Origin: CAKUFA01 sp963618735
GTDB taxonomy: Bacteria > Bacillota > Clostridia > Christensenellales > Aristaeellaceae
DNA: 64,000 nt
Direction: 5' to 3'
NCBI GenBank assembly: GCA_963618735.1
Contig: CAVEUM010000012.1
Span: forward strand, 3,086-67,085
The position numbers and the translations under genes are program-made. The first letter of the stretch is position 1. Each line of letters begins with the position of its first letter. Positions 42,402-50,838 of the stretch are shown piece by piece. The notes below the pieces were generated by a model. That model saw nothing but the letters and a program-made list of their open reading frames with translations, was not told the DNA's origin and made no database searches.

Positions 42402-42438
42402 TTGACAATTGAGCAGAACTTTGTTAAACTGTTATCGA
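42402..42438 (+). promoter_or_regulatory. adhE promoter with overlapping Rex-like operator
   Basis: Perfect TTGACA (42402-42407), 17-bp spacer, TAACT-like -10 TAAACT (42425-42430). The -10 lies inside TTGTTAAACTGTTATCGA (42421-42438), which resembles the Rex site TTGTTAA-N4-TTAACAA with two mismatches. A small leader hairpin GTCGGAT/ATCCGAC follows at 42465-42482. Confidence 0.6.
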
Positions 42439-42505
42439 ATTCAGGAAAATGCCTGATGAAGACTGTCGGATTTTCATCCGACTCGATGTGTAAGGAGAGA
42501 GCATC

Positions 42506-45130
42506 ATGGCTACCACTTATCCGATTGTGGACAGTGTCGAATCCTTTGAGAAAGTTCTGGCAAATGTGCGTGCTGCACAGAAGAAGTACGCTACCTATAC
42601 GCAGGAGCAGGTGGATCAGATCTTCCTGGCTGCTGCCATGGCTGCCAACAAAATGCGTATCCCGCTGGCCAAGCTGGCTGTAGAAGAAACCGGCATGGGC
42701 GTGGTGGAAGACAAGGTCATCAAGAATCACTTCGCTTCTGAATATATCTATAACGCTTATCGCTACACCAAGACCTGCGGCGTCATTGAAAAGGATGACA
42801 GCTACGGCATTGAGAAGATTGCTGAGCCCATCGGCGTGGTGGCCGCAGTCATCCCCACCACCAACCCCACCTCTACCGCCATCTTCAAGACGCTGCTGTG
42901 CCTGAAGACCCGTAACGGCATTATTATCAGCCCTCATCCCCGTGCCAAGAAGAGCACCATTGCTGCCGCTAAGGTGGTGCTGGAAGCTGCTGTAGCCGCT
43001 GGCGCTCCCGAGGGAATCATCGGCTGGATTGATGTGCCCAGCCTGGAGCTGACCAACATGGCCATGAAGGAAGCTGACATCATTCTGGCTACCGGCGGTC
43101 CCGGCATGGTGAAGGCCGCTTACTCTTCCGGCAAGCCTGCTGTAGGCGTCGGTGCCGGCAATACCCCTGCCATTATTGATGAAAGTGCTGACGTTTTGCT
43201 GGCTGTCAACAGCATCATTCACTCCAAGACCTTCGACAACGGCATGATTTGCGCTTCCGAGCAATCGACCATCGTGCTGGACAAAGTTTACGACAAAGTT
43301 AAGAAGGAATTTGCTGCCCGTGGCTGCCACTTCCTGAAGAAGGACGAGCTGAACAAGGTTCGCAAGACCATCCTGATCAATGGCGCCCTGAACGCCAAGA
43401 TCGTTGGCCAGAAGGCCGCCACCATTGCCAAACTGGCTGGCGTGGACGTGCCTGAGGATACCAAGATTCTGATCGGTGAAGTCTCCAGTGTTGACCTGAG
43501 CGAAGAATTCGCCCATGAGAAGCTGTCCCCTGTGCTGGCCATGTACCGTGCCAAGGACATTGATGACGCTTTCGACAAGGCTGAAAAGCTGATCGCCGAC
43601 GGCGGCTATGGTCACACTTCTTCCATCTATCTGGACGCTGTTGCCCATCAGGATCTGGTGGACAAGTTTGCGGCCCGCATGAAGACCTGCCGTATTCTGG
43701 TGAACACACCTTCCTCTCAGGGCGGTATCGGCGATCTTTACAACTTCAAGCTCACGCCTTCTCTGACCCTGGGCTGCGGCTCTTGGGGCGGCAACTCTGT
43801 CAGCGAGAACGTGTCCGTAAAGCATTTGCTGAACGTTAAGACCGTCGCCCAGAGGAGGGAGAATATGCTCTGGTTCCGTGCACCGCAGAAGGTTTATCTG
43901 AAGAAGGGTTGTCTGCCTGTGGCTCTGGACGAGCTCAAGCATGTCATGGGCAAGAAGCGTTGCTTCATTGTAACGGACTCCTTCCTGTATCATAACGGCT
44001 ATACCAAGACCATCACCGATAAGCTGGACGAAATGGGCATCCAGCACACCACGTTCTTCGATGTGGCGCCCGACCCCACCCTGGCCTGCGCCAAGGAAGG
44101 CACGAAGGCCATGATGTCCTTCCAGCCTGACTGCATCATCGCTCTGGGCGGCGGTTCCGCTATGGACGCCGGCAAGATCATGTGGGTGATGTATGAGCAT
44201 CCGGAAGTGGACTTCCTGGATATGGCCATGCGTTTCTGCGATATCCGCAAGCGTATCTACACCTTCCCCAAGATGGGTGAGAAGGCCTACTTCATCGCCG
44301 TGCCTACTTCCGCCGGTACCGGTTCTGAGGTGACGCCTTTCGCCGTTATCACCGATGAGCGCACGGGTGTGAAGTATCCTCTGGCTGACTATGAGCTGAT
44401 GCCCAACATGGCCATCGTGGATGCCGACCTGATGATGAATGCCCCCAAGGGTCTGACCAGTGCTTCCGGTATCGATGCTCTGGTGCACGCGCTGGAAGCT
44501 TATGCCTCCATGATGGCTACCGAGTTCACGGATGGTCTTGCCATCAAGGCCTCGCAGACCATCTTCGAGTATCTGCCCCGCGCCTATAACGATGGTCCTC
44601 ACGACCCCGTGGCTCGTGAAAAGATGGCCAACGCTGCTACCATGGCTGGTATGGCTTTCGCAAACGCCTTCCTGGGTGTTTGCCACTCCATGGCTCACAA
44701 GCTGGGCGCTTTCCATCACCTGCCCCACGGCATCGCCAACGCTCTGCTGTTGGAGGAAGTGCTTCGCTTCAATGCTGCTGAGGTTCCTACGAAGATGGGT
44801 ACCTTCCCGCAGTACGACCATCCTCATACCCTGCGCCGCTATGCCGAGGTGGCTGAGGCTCTGAACCTGCCCGGCAAGACCGACAGCGACAAGCTGGAAA
44901 GCCTGATTGCAGCCATCCATGACCTGAAGCACCAGATTGGCATTAAGGATTCCATCCGCGAGTATGGCGTTGACGAAGAGAAGTTCCTCGCCACCCTGGA
45001 TGAAATGACCGAGCAGGCCTTCGATGACCAGTGCACAGGCGCTAACCCCCGTTATCCTCTGATGAGCGAAATCAAGGAAATGTATCTGCGTGCCTACTAT
45101 GGTGAAAACGGCAAGCAGGAAAACGCATAA
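42506..45130 (+). CDS. adhE: Bifunctional acetaldehyde-CoA / alcohol dehydrogenase AdhE
   Basis: 874 residues, the full fused length. The N-terminal half (about 1-440) is a CoA-acylating aldehyde dehydrogenase with the nucleophile Cys in NGMICASEQ and a GVGAGNTPA cofactor region. The C-terminal half (about 455-874) is an iron-dependent alcohol dehydrogenase: GGGSAMDAGK, GTGSEVTPFAVI, and iron-binding His residues in VCHSMAHKLGAFHHLPHG. It reduces acetyl-CoA to ethanol using two NADH in fermentation and usually forms spirosomes. The Rex-like site in its promoter fits NADH-dependent control. AAGGAGAG precedes the ATG. Confidence 0.97.
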   Translation: MATTYPIVDSVESFEKVLANVRAAQKKYATYTQEQVDQIFLAAAMAANKMRIPLAKLAVEETGMGVVEDKVIKNHFASEYIYNAYRYTKTCGVIEKDDSYGIEKIAEPIGVVAAVIPTTNPTSTAIFKTLLCLKTRNGIIISPHPRAKKSTIAAAKVVLEAAVAAGAPEGIIGWIDVPSLELTNMAMKEADIILATGGPGMVKAAYSSGKPAVGVGAGNTPAIIDESADVLLAVNSIIHSKTFDNGMICASEQSTIVLDKVYDKVKKEFAARGCHFLKKDELNKVRKTILINGALNAKIVGQKAATIAKLAGVDVPEDTKILIGEVSSVDLSEEFAHEKLSPVLAMYRAKDIDDAFDKAEKLIADGGYGHTSSIYLDAVAHQDLVDKFAARMKTCRILVNTPSSQGGIGDLYNFKLTPSLTLGCGSWGGNSVSENVSVKHLLNVKTVAQRRENMLWFRAPQKVYLKKGCLPVALDELKHVMGKKRCFIVTDSFLYHNGYTKTITDKLDEMGIQHTTFFDVAPDPTLACAKEGTKAMMSFQPDCIIALGGGSAMDAGKIMWVMYEHPEVDFLDMAMRFCDIRKRIYTFPKMGEKAYFIAVPTSAGTGSEVTPFAVITDERTGVKYPLADYELMPNMAIVDADLMMNAPKGLTSASGIDALVHALEAYASMMATEFTDGLAIKASQTIFEYLPRAYNDGPHDPVAREKMANAATMAGMAFANAFLGVCHSMAHKLGAFHHLPHGIANALLLEEVLRFNAAEVPTKMGTFPQYDHPHTLRRYAEVAEALNLPGKTDSDKLESLIAAIHDLKHQIGIKDSIREYGVDEEKFLATLDEMTEQAFDDQCTGANPRYPLMSEIKEMYLRAYYGENGKQENA

Positions 45131-45190
45131 TTTGCATCGAAACTATCTTATAAAGGATATCGTTCACCCATTCCAAAAGGAGGTAGCACC

Positions 45191-45937
45191 ATGAAACTGG
45201 ATCAAGTAATTGCCGAGCGCAGCAACAAAACCGTTTATCGTGATGGTGATCTTGTCATCAAAGTTTTCCATGACGACAAAAAGGCGGACATTCTGAATGC
45301 CGCACTGAATCAGGCTCGTGTAGAAGATACTGGCCTGAACATCCCCCATCTGGAGGAAGTCACCAAAGTAAACGGCGAGTGGGCCATTGTTTCTGAATAC
45401 ATTGAGGGCAAGACCCTGCAGCAGCTGATGGATGAGAATCCCGACAAGCTGGATGAATATCTGGAGCGGTTTGTGGATCTTCAGCTGGACATGCACAGCC
45501 ACACCTGCCCCATGCTGAACACCCTGACGGAGAAGATGCAGAAGAAAATCAGCCAGACCTCGCTGGACGCCACCACGCGGTATGAACTTCATACCCGCTT
45601 GGCCGCGATGCCTGTACACCATAAGCTCTGCCACGGTGACTTCAATCCTTCGAACGTCATTATCACGCCGGATGACAAGGCTTACATCATTGACTGGAGC
45701 CATGCCACCCAGGGCAACGCATCTGCTGATGCGGCACGTACCTTCCTGCTCTTCAGCCTCAATGGCAAGGAAGATGTGGCCGAGAAGTACCTGAACCTGT
45801 TCTGCAAGAAGAGCGATACCGCCAAGCAGTATGTGCAGAAGTGGATTCCCATCGTTGCCGCCAGCCAGTCCGTGAAGGGCAAGCCCGAGGAGAAGGAACT
45901 CCTGCTCCACTGGGTTGACGTGGTGGATTACGAGTAA
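45191..45937 (+). CDS. Aminoglycoside phosphotransferase/choline-kinase-like protein (TIGR02172 type)
   Basis: 248 residues with a strong AAAGGAGG Shine-Dalgarno. The protein-kinase-like fold shows a Lys in LVIKVFHD, the catalytic loop HGDFNPSNVII and metal-binding Asp in YIIDWSHA. The family name comes from distant similarity to resistance enzymes; natural substrates are probably small metabolites, and no resistance role is implied. It lies 60 bases after adhE without a visible terminator between, so readthrough is likely. Confidence 0.8.
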   Translation: MKLDQVIAERSNKTVYRDGDLVIKVFHDDKKADILNAALNQARVEDTGLNIPHLEEVTKVNGEWAIVSEYIEGKTLQQLMDENPDKLDEYLERFVDLQLDMHSHTCPMLNTLTEKMQKKISQTSLDATTRYELHTRLAAMPVHHKLCHGDFNPSNVIITPDDKAYIIDWSHATQGNASADAARTFLLFSLNGKEDVAEKYLNLFCKKSDTAKQYVQKWIPIVAASQSVKGKPEEKELLLHWVDVVDYE

Positions 45938-45982
45938 GGTGCTTCAGCAAAGTGATTCCGCTCCTTTGTTGATGCCTCACAG

Positions 45983-46025
45983 GACGGGAGAGCGATCTGA
46001 AAAGGTCGCCTCCCGTCTTTTTTTT
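45983..46025 (+). terminator. Terminator after the kinase-like gene
   Basis: GACGGGAG...CTCCCGTC stem strengthened by GCGA/TCGC, followed by nine T. Confidence 0.85.
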
Positions 46026-46292
46026 GCAGTTCATTTGTTATTTATTTGTCATGCGTATGCAAAAAGCAGCGATTTCTGTATACAATGGCGAATATGCAGC
46101 GATTTTCAGACCTGTCATATGCGGATTTGTACAGGTTGAGAAAATAACTTCCCAGATTGCCCGTAAAAAGCTACAAAAAAGATTTGTTTTTTGAATGATT
46201 TTAGCCAAATTTGTACAACTCTCTTGACGAAAATGCATAAAATCGTATACAATAACAATGAAAGAAATCCCACTTTGTGGGTCTTAGCTTCC
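46026..46292. other. Long leader/promoter region upstream of glgB
   Basis: The gap 45938-46292 holds the terminator at 45983-46025 and the glgB promoter at 46224-46253. The rest is AT-rich, with GCAGCGATTT occurring twice (near 46065 and 46094) and a small CCCAC/GTGGG hairpin near 46269. No gene is visible. Confidence 0.5.
46224..46253 (+). promoter_or_regulatory. glg operon promoter
   Basis: TTGACG (46224-46229), 18-bp spacer, TACAAT (46248-46253). It places the glgB start downstream of 46260. Confidence 0.65.
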
Positions 46293-48401
46293 ATGATGAA
46301 AGCGGGTGCAGTCATGCGTTATGTCGCTCCCACAGCGGAGGTCCGGGAAGGGTTTCATCACGGCCGCAATCGTAAGGCCTATGAAATGCTCGGCGCACAC
46401 CCCGTGGAGCAGGACGGTAAGCCTTATTGGCACTTTGCCGTATGGGCTCCCAATGCGAAAAAGGTTTCGCTGATCGGTGAATTTTGTCAATGGGACAAAA
46501 CTGTCTGTCCGATGGTAAAGCAGTATGACGGCATTTGGGAGGTTCGTCTTCCTGCAGAAAAATTCACAGTAGCGTCTGATCCCAAGCGTTATCAGTATGC
46601 CGATGCGGCAGAGAAACTGCGGACTTATAAATATGCAGTTCAGGGTGCTGACGGGGTGTGGCACGAAAAGGCCGATCCCTATGGTTTTCAGATGCAGATG
46701 CGTCCTAACACAGCCTCCATGCTCTGCGATCTTTCCGGTTATCAGTGGAAGGATCAGGCATGGCTGAAGCAGCGTGCAACGTGGGATGCTTATCACAGTC
46801 CCATGAATATCTATGAGGTTCATCTGGGTTCCTGGAAGCGTGCCGGCAGTGGTAAAACAGGAACCGGCGGTGCTGGCAGTGAGTCCGGTGAAGCCGGCAA
46901 GATGCTTACTTATGCAGAGATAGCTGACCAGCTCATTCCCTACGTGCAGGACATGGGCTATACGCATATCGAGCTGCTGCCTGTGATGGAGCATCCCCTG
47001 GACATGTCCTGGGGCTATCAGGTCACGGGTTATTATGCTGCAACCAGCCGTTACGGCACGCCCAAAGAACTGATGGCTTTGATTGATCGCTGCCACCAGG
47101 CGGGGATTGGTGTCATTTTGGACTGGGTTCCTGCTCATTTCCCGCGGGATGAAATCGGTCTCCGTCAGTTTGACGGCACGGCCTGCTATGAGCACCCCGA
47201 CCCTCGTCGCGGCGAGATGGCTCAGTGGGGCACCTGCATGTTCGACTTTGCCCGCGGTGAGGCTTGCTCCTTCCTGCTGAGCAACGCGTGCTTCTGGCTG
47301 GATTGGTATCATGCCGATGGTCTTCGAGTGGACGCCGTTTCTGCCATGTTGTATCACGACTTCTGCCGCGAGGCCGGGCAGTGGCTGCCCAACAAAAATG
47401 GCGGTCGTGAGAACCTGGAAGCCATTGCTTTCCTGCAAAACATGAACACGGTGATCTATCACGATTTTCCCGGCGCCATGACCATCGCAGAGGAATCCAC
47501 CGCCTTCCCCATGGTAACCAAGCCTGTTTCCATGGGCGGTTTGGGTTTCGGCTTCAAATGGAACATGGGCTGGATGAATGACATGCTCAGCTATGTCAAG
47601 CTGGATCCCATCTACCGCAAGTGGCACCATGACAAGCTGACCTTCTCCCTGTACTACGCCTTCTCAGAGAATTACATCTTGCCATTCTCTCACGATGAGG
47701 TAGTGCACGGCAAGCACTCCATGCTTGACAAGCAGCCAGGCGATATTTGGAAGAAATTCGCAGGTCTGCGGGCTCTGTATGGCTACACCATTGCTCATCC
47801 CGGCAAGAAGCTGCTGTTTATGGGCAGCGAGTTCGGTCAGTTCATCGAATGGAAATTCGGTGATCAGCTGGACTGGTTCCTGCTGATGTATGATAAGCAT
47901 CCCCAGTTGCAGGACTGCGTGCGTACCATGAACAACCTGTATCAGTCCACCCCCGCTCTTTACCAGGTGGATGACAGCTGGGATGGTTTCCAGTGGGTCA
48001 CCGTGAATGATTGCGACAACAGCGTGGTGGCTTTCCTGCGCACTGATAAGGCTGGTAACGCTATCCTGTGTGTGACCAACTTCACGCCCACTTTCCATCC
48101 GATGTATCGCATCGGACTTCCGCACAACGGTACGCTGACGGAAATTTTCAATACCGATCGGAAGGAATTCGGCGGATCCAACCAGTACAACGCTTGGCCC
48201 TGCAAGGCAGAGGTCGCCCCGTGGAACGGTCTCCCCTTCTCCACGGAGATTTGCGTGCCGCCTCTGTCCACCGTCTTCTTCCGCTACGACAAATTGCCTG
48301 ATCCCCTGCCCGCGAAGCTTCCGCTTCCCGACGCAGCGAAGGCACCTCGCCCCGCAGCAGCCTCTGCACAGGGTGTGGCATCCAATCGGCAAAATGGCTG
48401 A
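46293..48401 (+). CDS. glgB: 1,4-alpha-glucan branching enzyme
   Basis: 702 residues from ATG 46293 (ATG 46314 is equally possible; neither has a strong Shine-Dalgarno; any earlier start would overlap the promoter). It introduces alpha-1,6 branches in glycogen. One N-terminal CBM48-like domain (GAHPVEQDGKPYWHFAVWAPNA), then the GH13 barrel: nucleophile Asp in GLRVDAVSAMLYHDF, acid Glu in TIAEEST, and FSHDEVVHGK. An unusual 18-residue Gly/Ser/Thr insert (about 46846-46902) follows VHLGSWKRA, between the modules. First gene of glgB-glgC-glgD-glgA. Confidence 0.94.
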   Translation: MMKAGAVMRYVAPTAEVREGFHHGRNRKAYEMLGAHPVEQDGKPYWHFAVWAPNAKKVSLIGEFCQWDKTVCPMVKQYDGIWEVRLPAEKFTVASDPKRYQYADAAEKLRTYKYAVQGADGVWHEKADPYGFQMQMRPNTASMLCDLSGYQWKDQAWLKQRATWDAYHSPMNIYEVHLGSWKRAGSGKTGTGGAGSESGEAGKMLTYAEIADQLIPYVQDMGYTHIELLPVMEHPLDMSWGYQVTGYYAATSRYGTPKELMALIDRCHQAGIGVILDWVPAHFPRDEIGLRQFDGTACYEHPDPRRGEMAQWGTCMFDFARGEACSFLLSNACFWLDWYHADGLRVDAVSAMLYHDFCREAGQWLPNKNGGRENLEAIAFLQNMNTVIYHDFPGAMTIAEESTAFPMVTKPVSMGGLGFGFKWNMGWMNDMLSYVKLDPIYRKWHHDKLTFSLYYAFSENYILPFSHDEVVHGKHSMLDKQPGDIWKKFAGLRALYGYTIAHPGKKLLFMGSEFGQFIEWKFGDQLDWFLLMYDKHPQLQDCVRTMNNLYQSTPALYQVDDSWDGFQWVTVNDCDNSVVAFLRTDKAGNAILCVTNFTPTFHPMYRIGLPHNGTLTEIFNTDRKEFGGSNQYNAWPCKAEVAPWNGLPFSTEICVPPLSTVFFRYDKLPDPLPAKLPLPDAAKAPRPAAASAQGVASNRQNG

Positions 48402-48464
48402 AAAGCCTTTGCATATTTTCCTATACGTTGTCTATGATCACATTAAAAGGAGTGTGCTCTCCCC

Positions 48465-49649
48465 ATGATGAGAAAAAAGACTTGCATTGCCATGCTTCTG
48501 GCTGGTGGCCAGGGCAGTCGTCTGGGCGTGCTGACCAAGAATGTGGCAAAGCCTGCCGTACCCTATGGCGGCAAGTACCGCATCATTGACTTCCCTCTGA
48601 GCAACTGCACCAACAGCGGCATTGATACCGTTGGTGTGCTGACTCAGTATCAGCCTTTGGAACTGAATGCCTACATCGGCTCCGGCGCTCCTTGGGATCT
48701 TGACCTTTCTAACGGCGGTGTGTTCGTGCTTCCTCCTTACCAGAAGGGTAAGAGCGGTGAATGGTACCGCGGCACGGCAAACGCTATTTATCAGAACATG
48801 TCCTTCATCGAGCAGTATCATCCTGACTACGTGCTCATTCTTTCCGGCGACCACATTTACAAGATGGATTATAATGCCATGCTGGACTTCCATGTCCGCC
48901 ATGGTGCCGATGCAACCATCGCCGTTCGTGAAGTGCCGTGGGAAGAAGCAAGCCGTTTCGGCATCATGAACACGGATGCTGATGACAACATCACCGAGTT
49001 TGAAGAGAAGCCCAAAAACCCCAAGAGCAACAAGGCTTCCATGGGCATCTACATCTTCACCTGGGAAAAGCTGCGTCAGTACCTGAACAATGACGAAGGT
49101 GACAAGAAGAGCAACAACGACTTCGGTAAGAACATCATCCCTGCAATGCTGAATGATAAGCAGGTCATGGTGGCCTACAACTTTGAAGGCTACTGGAAGG
49201 ACGTTGGCACCATCGAGTCCCTGTGGGAAGCCAACATGGACCTGCTGTCCACGCCCATGCCCATCGACCTGCATGACAAGAAGTGGCGCATCTACGCCCG
49301 TAACCCTGCTATGCCCCCGCACTTCATTGCCAAGGGTGCTGTGGTCAGCGACAGCCTGATTACAGAAGGTTGTGAGGTGTACGGTGCTGTGAAGCACTCC
49401 GTCCTCTTCGCCGGTGTGAAGGTGGAAGAGGGTGCCGATGTGACGGACAGCGTTGTGATGCCTGGTGCCATCATTCACCGCGGTGCAGTGATCCGCCGTG
49501 CCATCATCGCTGAAGGTGCTGAGGTTGGCGCTGGCGCATTCGTTGGTGAAAGCGAAGGCAATATCGCCGTTGTCGGTCAGAACATCTCCATTCCCGCCGG
49601 CGTCTCTGTTGCCGCCGGTGTGCAGGTAGACGAGACCACCACGTTCTGA
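48465..49649 (+). CDS. glgC: Glucose-1-phosphate adenylyltransferase, catalytic subunit
   Basis: 394 residues. It makes ADP-glucose from ATP and glucose 1-phosphate. N-terminal nucleotidyltransferase signature GGQGSRLGVLTKNVAKPAVP, RIIDFPLSNC and SGDHIYKMDY; a C-terminal left-handed beta-helix region of hexapeptide repeats (about 290-390). All catalytic elements appear intact. GGAG lies 12 bases before ATG 48465. It probably pairs with GlgD. Confidence 0.96.
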   Translation: MMRKKTCIAMLLAGGQGSRLGVLTKNVAKPAVPYGGKYRIIDFPLSNCTNSGIDTVGVLTQYQPLELNAYIGSGAPWDLDLSNGGVFVLPPYQKGKSGEWYRGTANAIYQNMSFIEQYHPDYVLILSGDHIYKMDYNAMLDFHVRHGADATIAVREVPWEEASRFGIMNTDADDNITEFEEKPKNPKSNKASMGIYIFTWEKLRQYLNNDEGDKKSNNDFGKNIIPAMLNDKQVMVAYNFEGYWKDVGTIESLWEANMDLLSTPMPIDLHDKKWRIYARNPAMPPHFIAKGAVVSDSLITEGCEVYGAVKHSVLFAGVKVEEGADVTDSVVMPGAIIHRGAVIRRAIIAEGAEVGAGAFVGESEGNIAVVGQNISIPAGVSVAAGVQVDETTTF

Positions 49650-49692
49650 CAAAGCTCTGATCTTTATCATTGCAGGGAAAGGATTGAACACA

Positions 49693-50808
49693 ATGAAAGA
49701 CGTAATGGGTGTTATCTATACAGGTGGCAGTGACGCCCGCCTGCGGGAATTGACCATGACCCGTGCTATTGCCGCACTGCCTGTTGCCGGCCGTTATCGC
49801 GTAATCGACTTTCTGATGAGCTCCATGGTGAACAGCGGCATGAAGAAGGTCGGCGTCATCATGCAGAAGAATTACCACAGCCTGATGGACCATCTGGGCA
49901 GTGGTAAGGAATGGGACCTCCACGGCAAGAACGACGGTCTGTACGTCCTGCCTCCCTTCCTCACCCGTGAAAACGTGGGTGTGTATTCCGGCGCACTGGA
50001 TGCGCTGCGTTCCAACAGCAGCTTCCTGAGCCGCTCCAAGCAGGAGTGGGTCGTGCTCTGCCGCTCTGACATCATCTTCACCTGTGATATGGACGCTTTC
50101 GCCCGTCATCACGTGGAGAGCGGCGCAGACATCACCATGCTGTACACCCGCAACCCCGACATGAAGCGTGACGAATACGGCAGCTACCTGACGGTGGACG
50201 AAAATGGCAACGTGACCGATATCGAAGTCGAGCCCACCCATCCCACCATGGAATGCGCAAGCATGGATTGCTTCATCCTCAAGCGCGAGCTGCTGCGCAC
50301 GCTGGTGGACAAGGGCGTTGCACACGGCTATCACGACTTTACCCGTGATGTGGTGATGCGCATGCTGAACGACAACTCCCTGCGGGTGGCTGCTTATGAG
50401 TACACCGGCCCCTGCTGGCGGATTGATTCCGTGCAGAGCTACTTCCGCTTCAACATGGATATCCTGAATTCTGACACGCGCCGTCTGCTCTTCCAGAATC
50501 CTGTGTACACCAAGGTTCGTGACGAGATGCCTGCCCACTATGGTGACCATGCTTCCGTGAGCAATTCTCTGGTCGCTGATGGCTGCATCATTGAAGGCAC
50601 GGTGGAAAACTCCATCCTGTCCCGCGGCGTGCGCATCGCTCCTGATGCCCATGTGAAGAACTGCATCATCATGCAGGATGGCCAGGTGCATTCCGGCGCC
50701 TACATTGAAAATTGTATTCTTGACAAGCAGGCCGTCATCAAGCGCAATGCCCGCCTGATCGGACCGGACGCTTATCCTATCGTAATTGCCAAGAACGTTG
50801 TGATCTGA
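49693..50808 (+). CDS. glgD: GlgD, regulatory subunit of ADP-glucose pyrophosphorylase
   Basis: 371 residues from ATG 49693 with AAAGGA upstream (a TTG nine bases earlier is less likely). Same fold as GlgC but the nucleotide signature is degenerate: TGGSDARLRELTMTRAIAALP replaces the Gly-rich GGxGTRL loop, here quoted in part. In Firmicutes GlgD activates GlgC in a mixed complex and has little activity alone. It directly follows glgC and precedes glgA. Confidence 0.93.
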   Translation: MKDVMGVIYTGGSDARLRELTMTRAIAALPVAGRYRVIDFLMSSMVNSGMKKVGVIMQKNYHSLMDHLGSGKEWDLHGKNDGLYVLPPFLTRENVGVYSGALDALRSNSSFLSRSKQEWVVLCRSDIIFTCDMDAFARHHVESGADITMLYTRNPDMKRDEYGSYLTVDENGNVTDIEVEPTHPTMECASMDCFILKRELLRTLVDKGVAHGYHDFTRDVVMRMLNDNSLRVAAYEYTGPCWRIDSVQSYFRFNMDILNSDTRRLLFQNPVYTKVRDEMPAHYGDHASVSNSLVADGCIIEGTVENSILSRGVRIAPDAHVKNCIIMQDGQVHSGAYIENCILDKQAVIKRNARLIGPDAYPIVIAKNVVI

Positions 50809-50838
50809 TCGTCCCCAAAAATTGGAGGTAAAAAGAAA

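Noticed and set aside
42311..44932. 873-codon minus-strand open frame opposite adhE
   Set aside because: Antisense to an unmistakable AdhE with a promoter and Shine-Dalgarno; no signals of its own.
45191..45937. Antibiotic-resistance phosphotransferase
   Set aside because: Only the general kinase-like motifs are shared with resistance enzymes; the gene is chromosomal, next to adhE, and of a family of unknown metabolic kinases.
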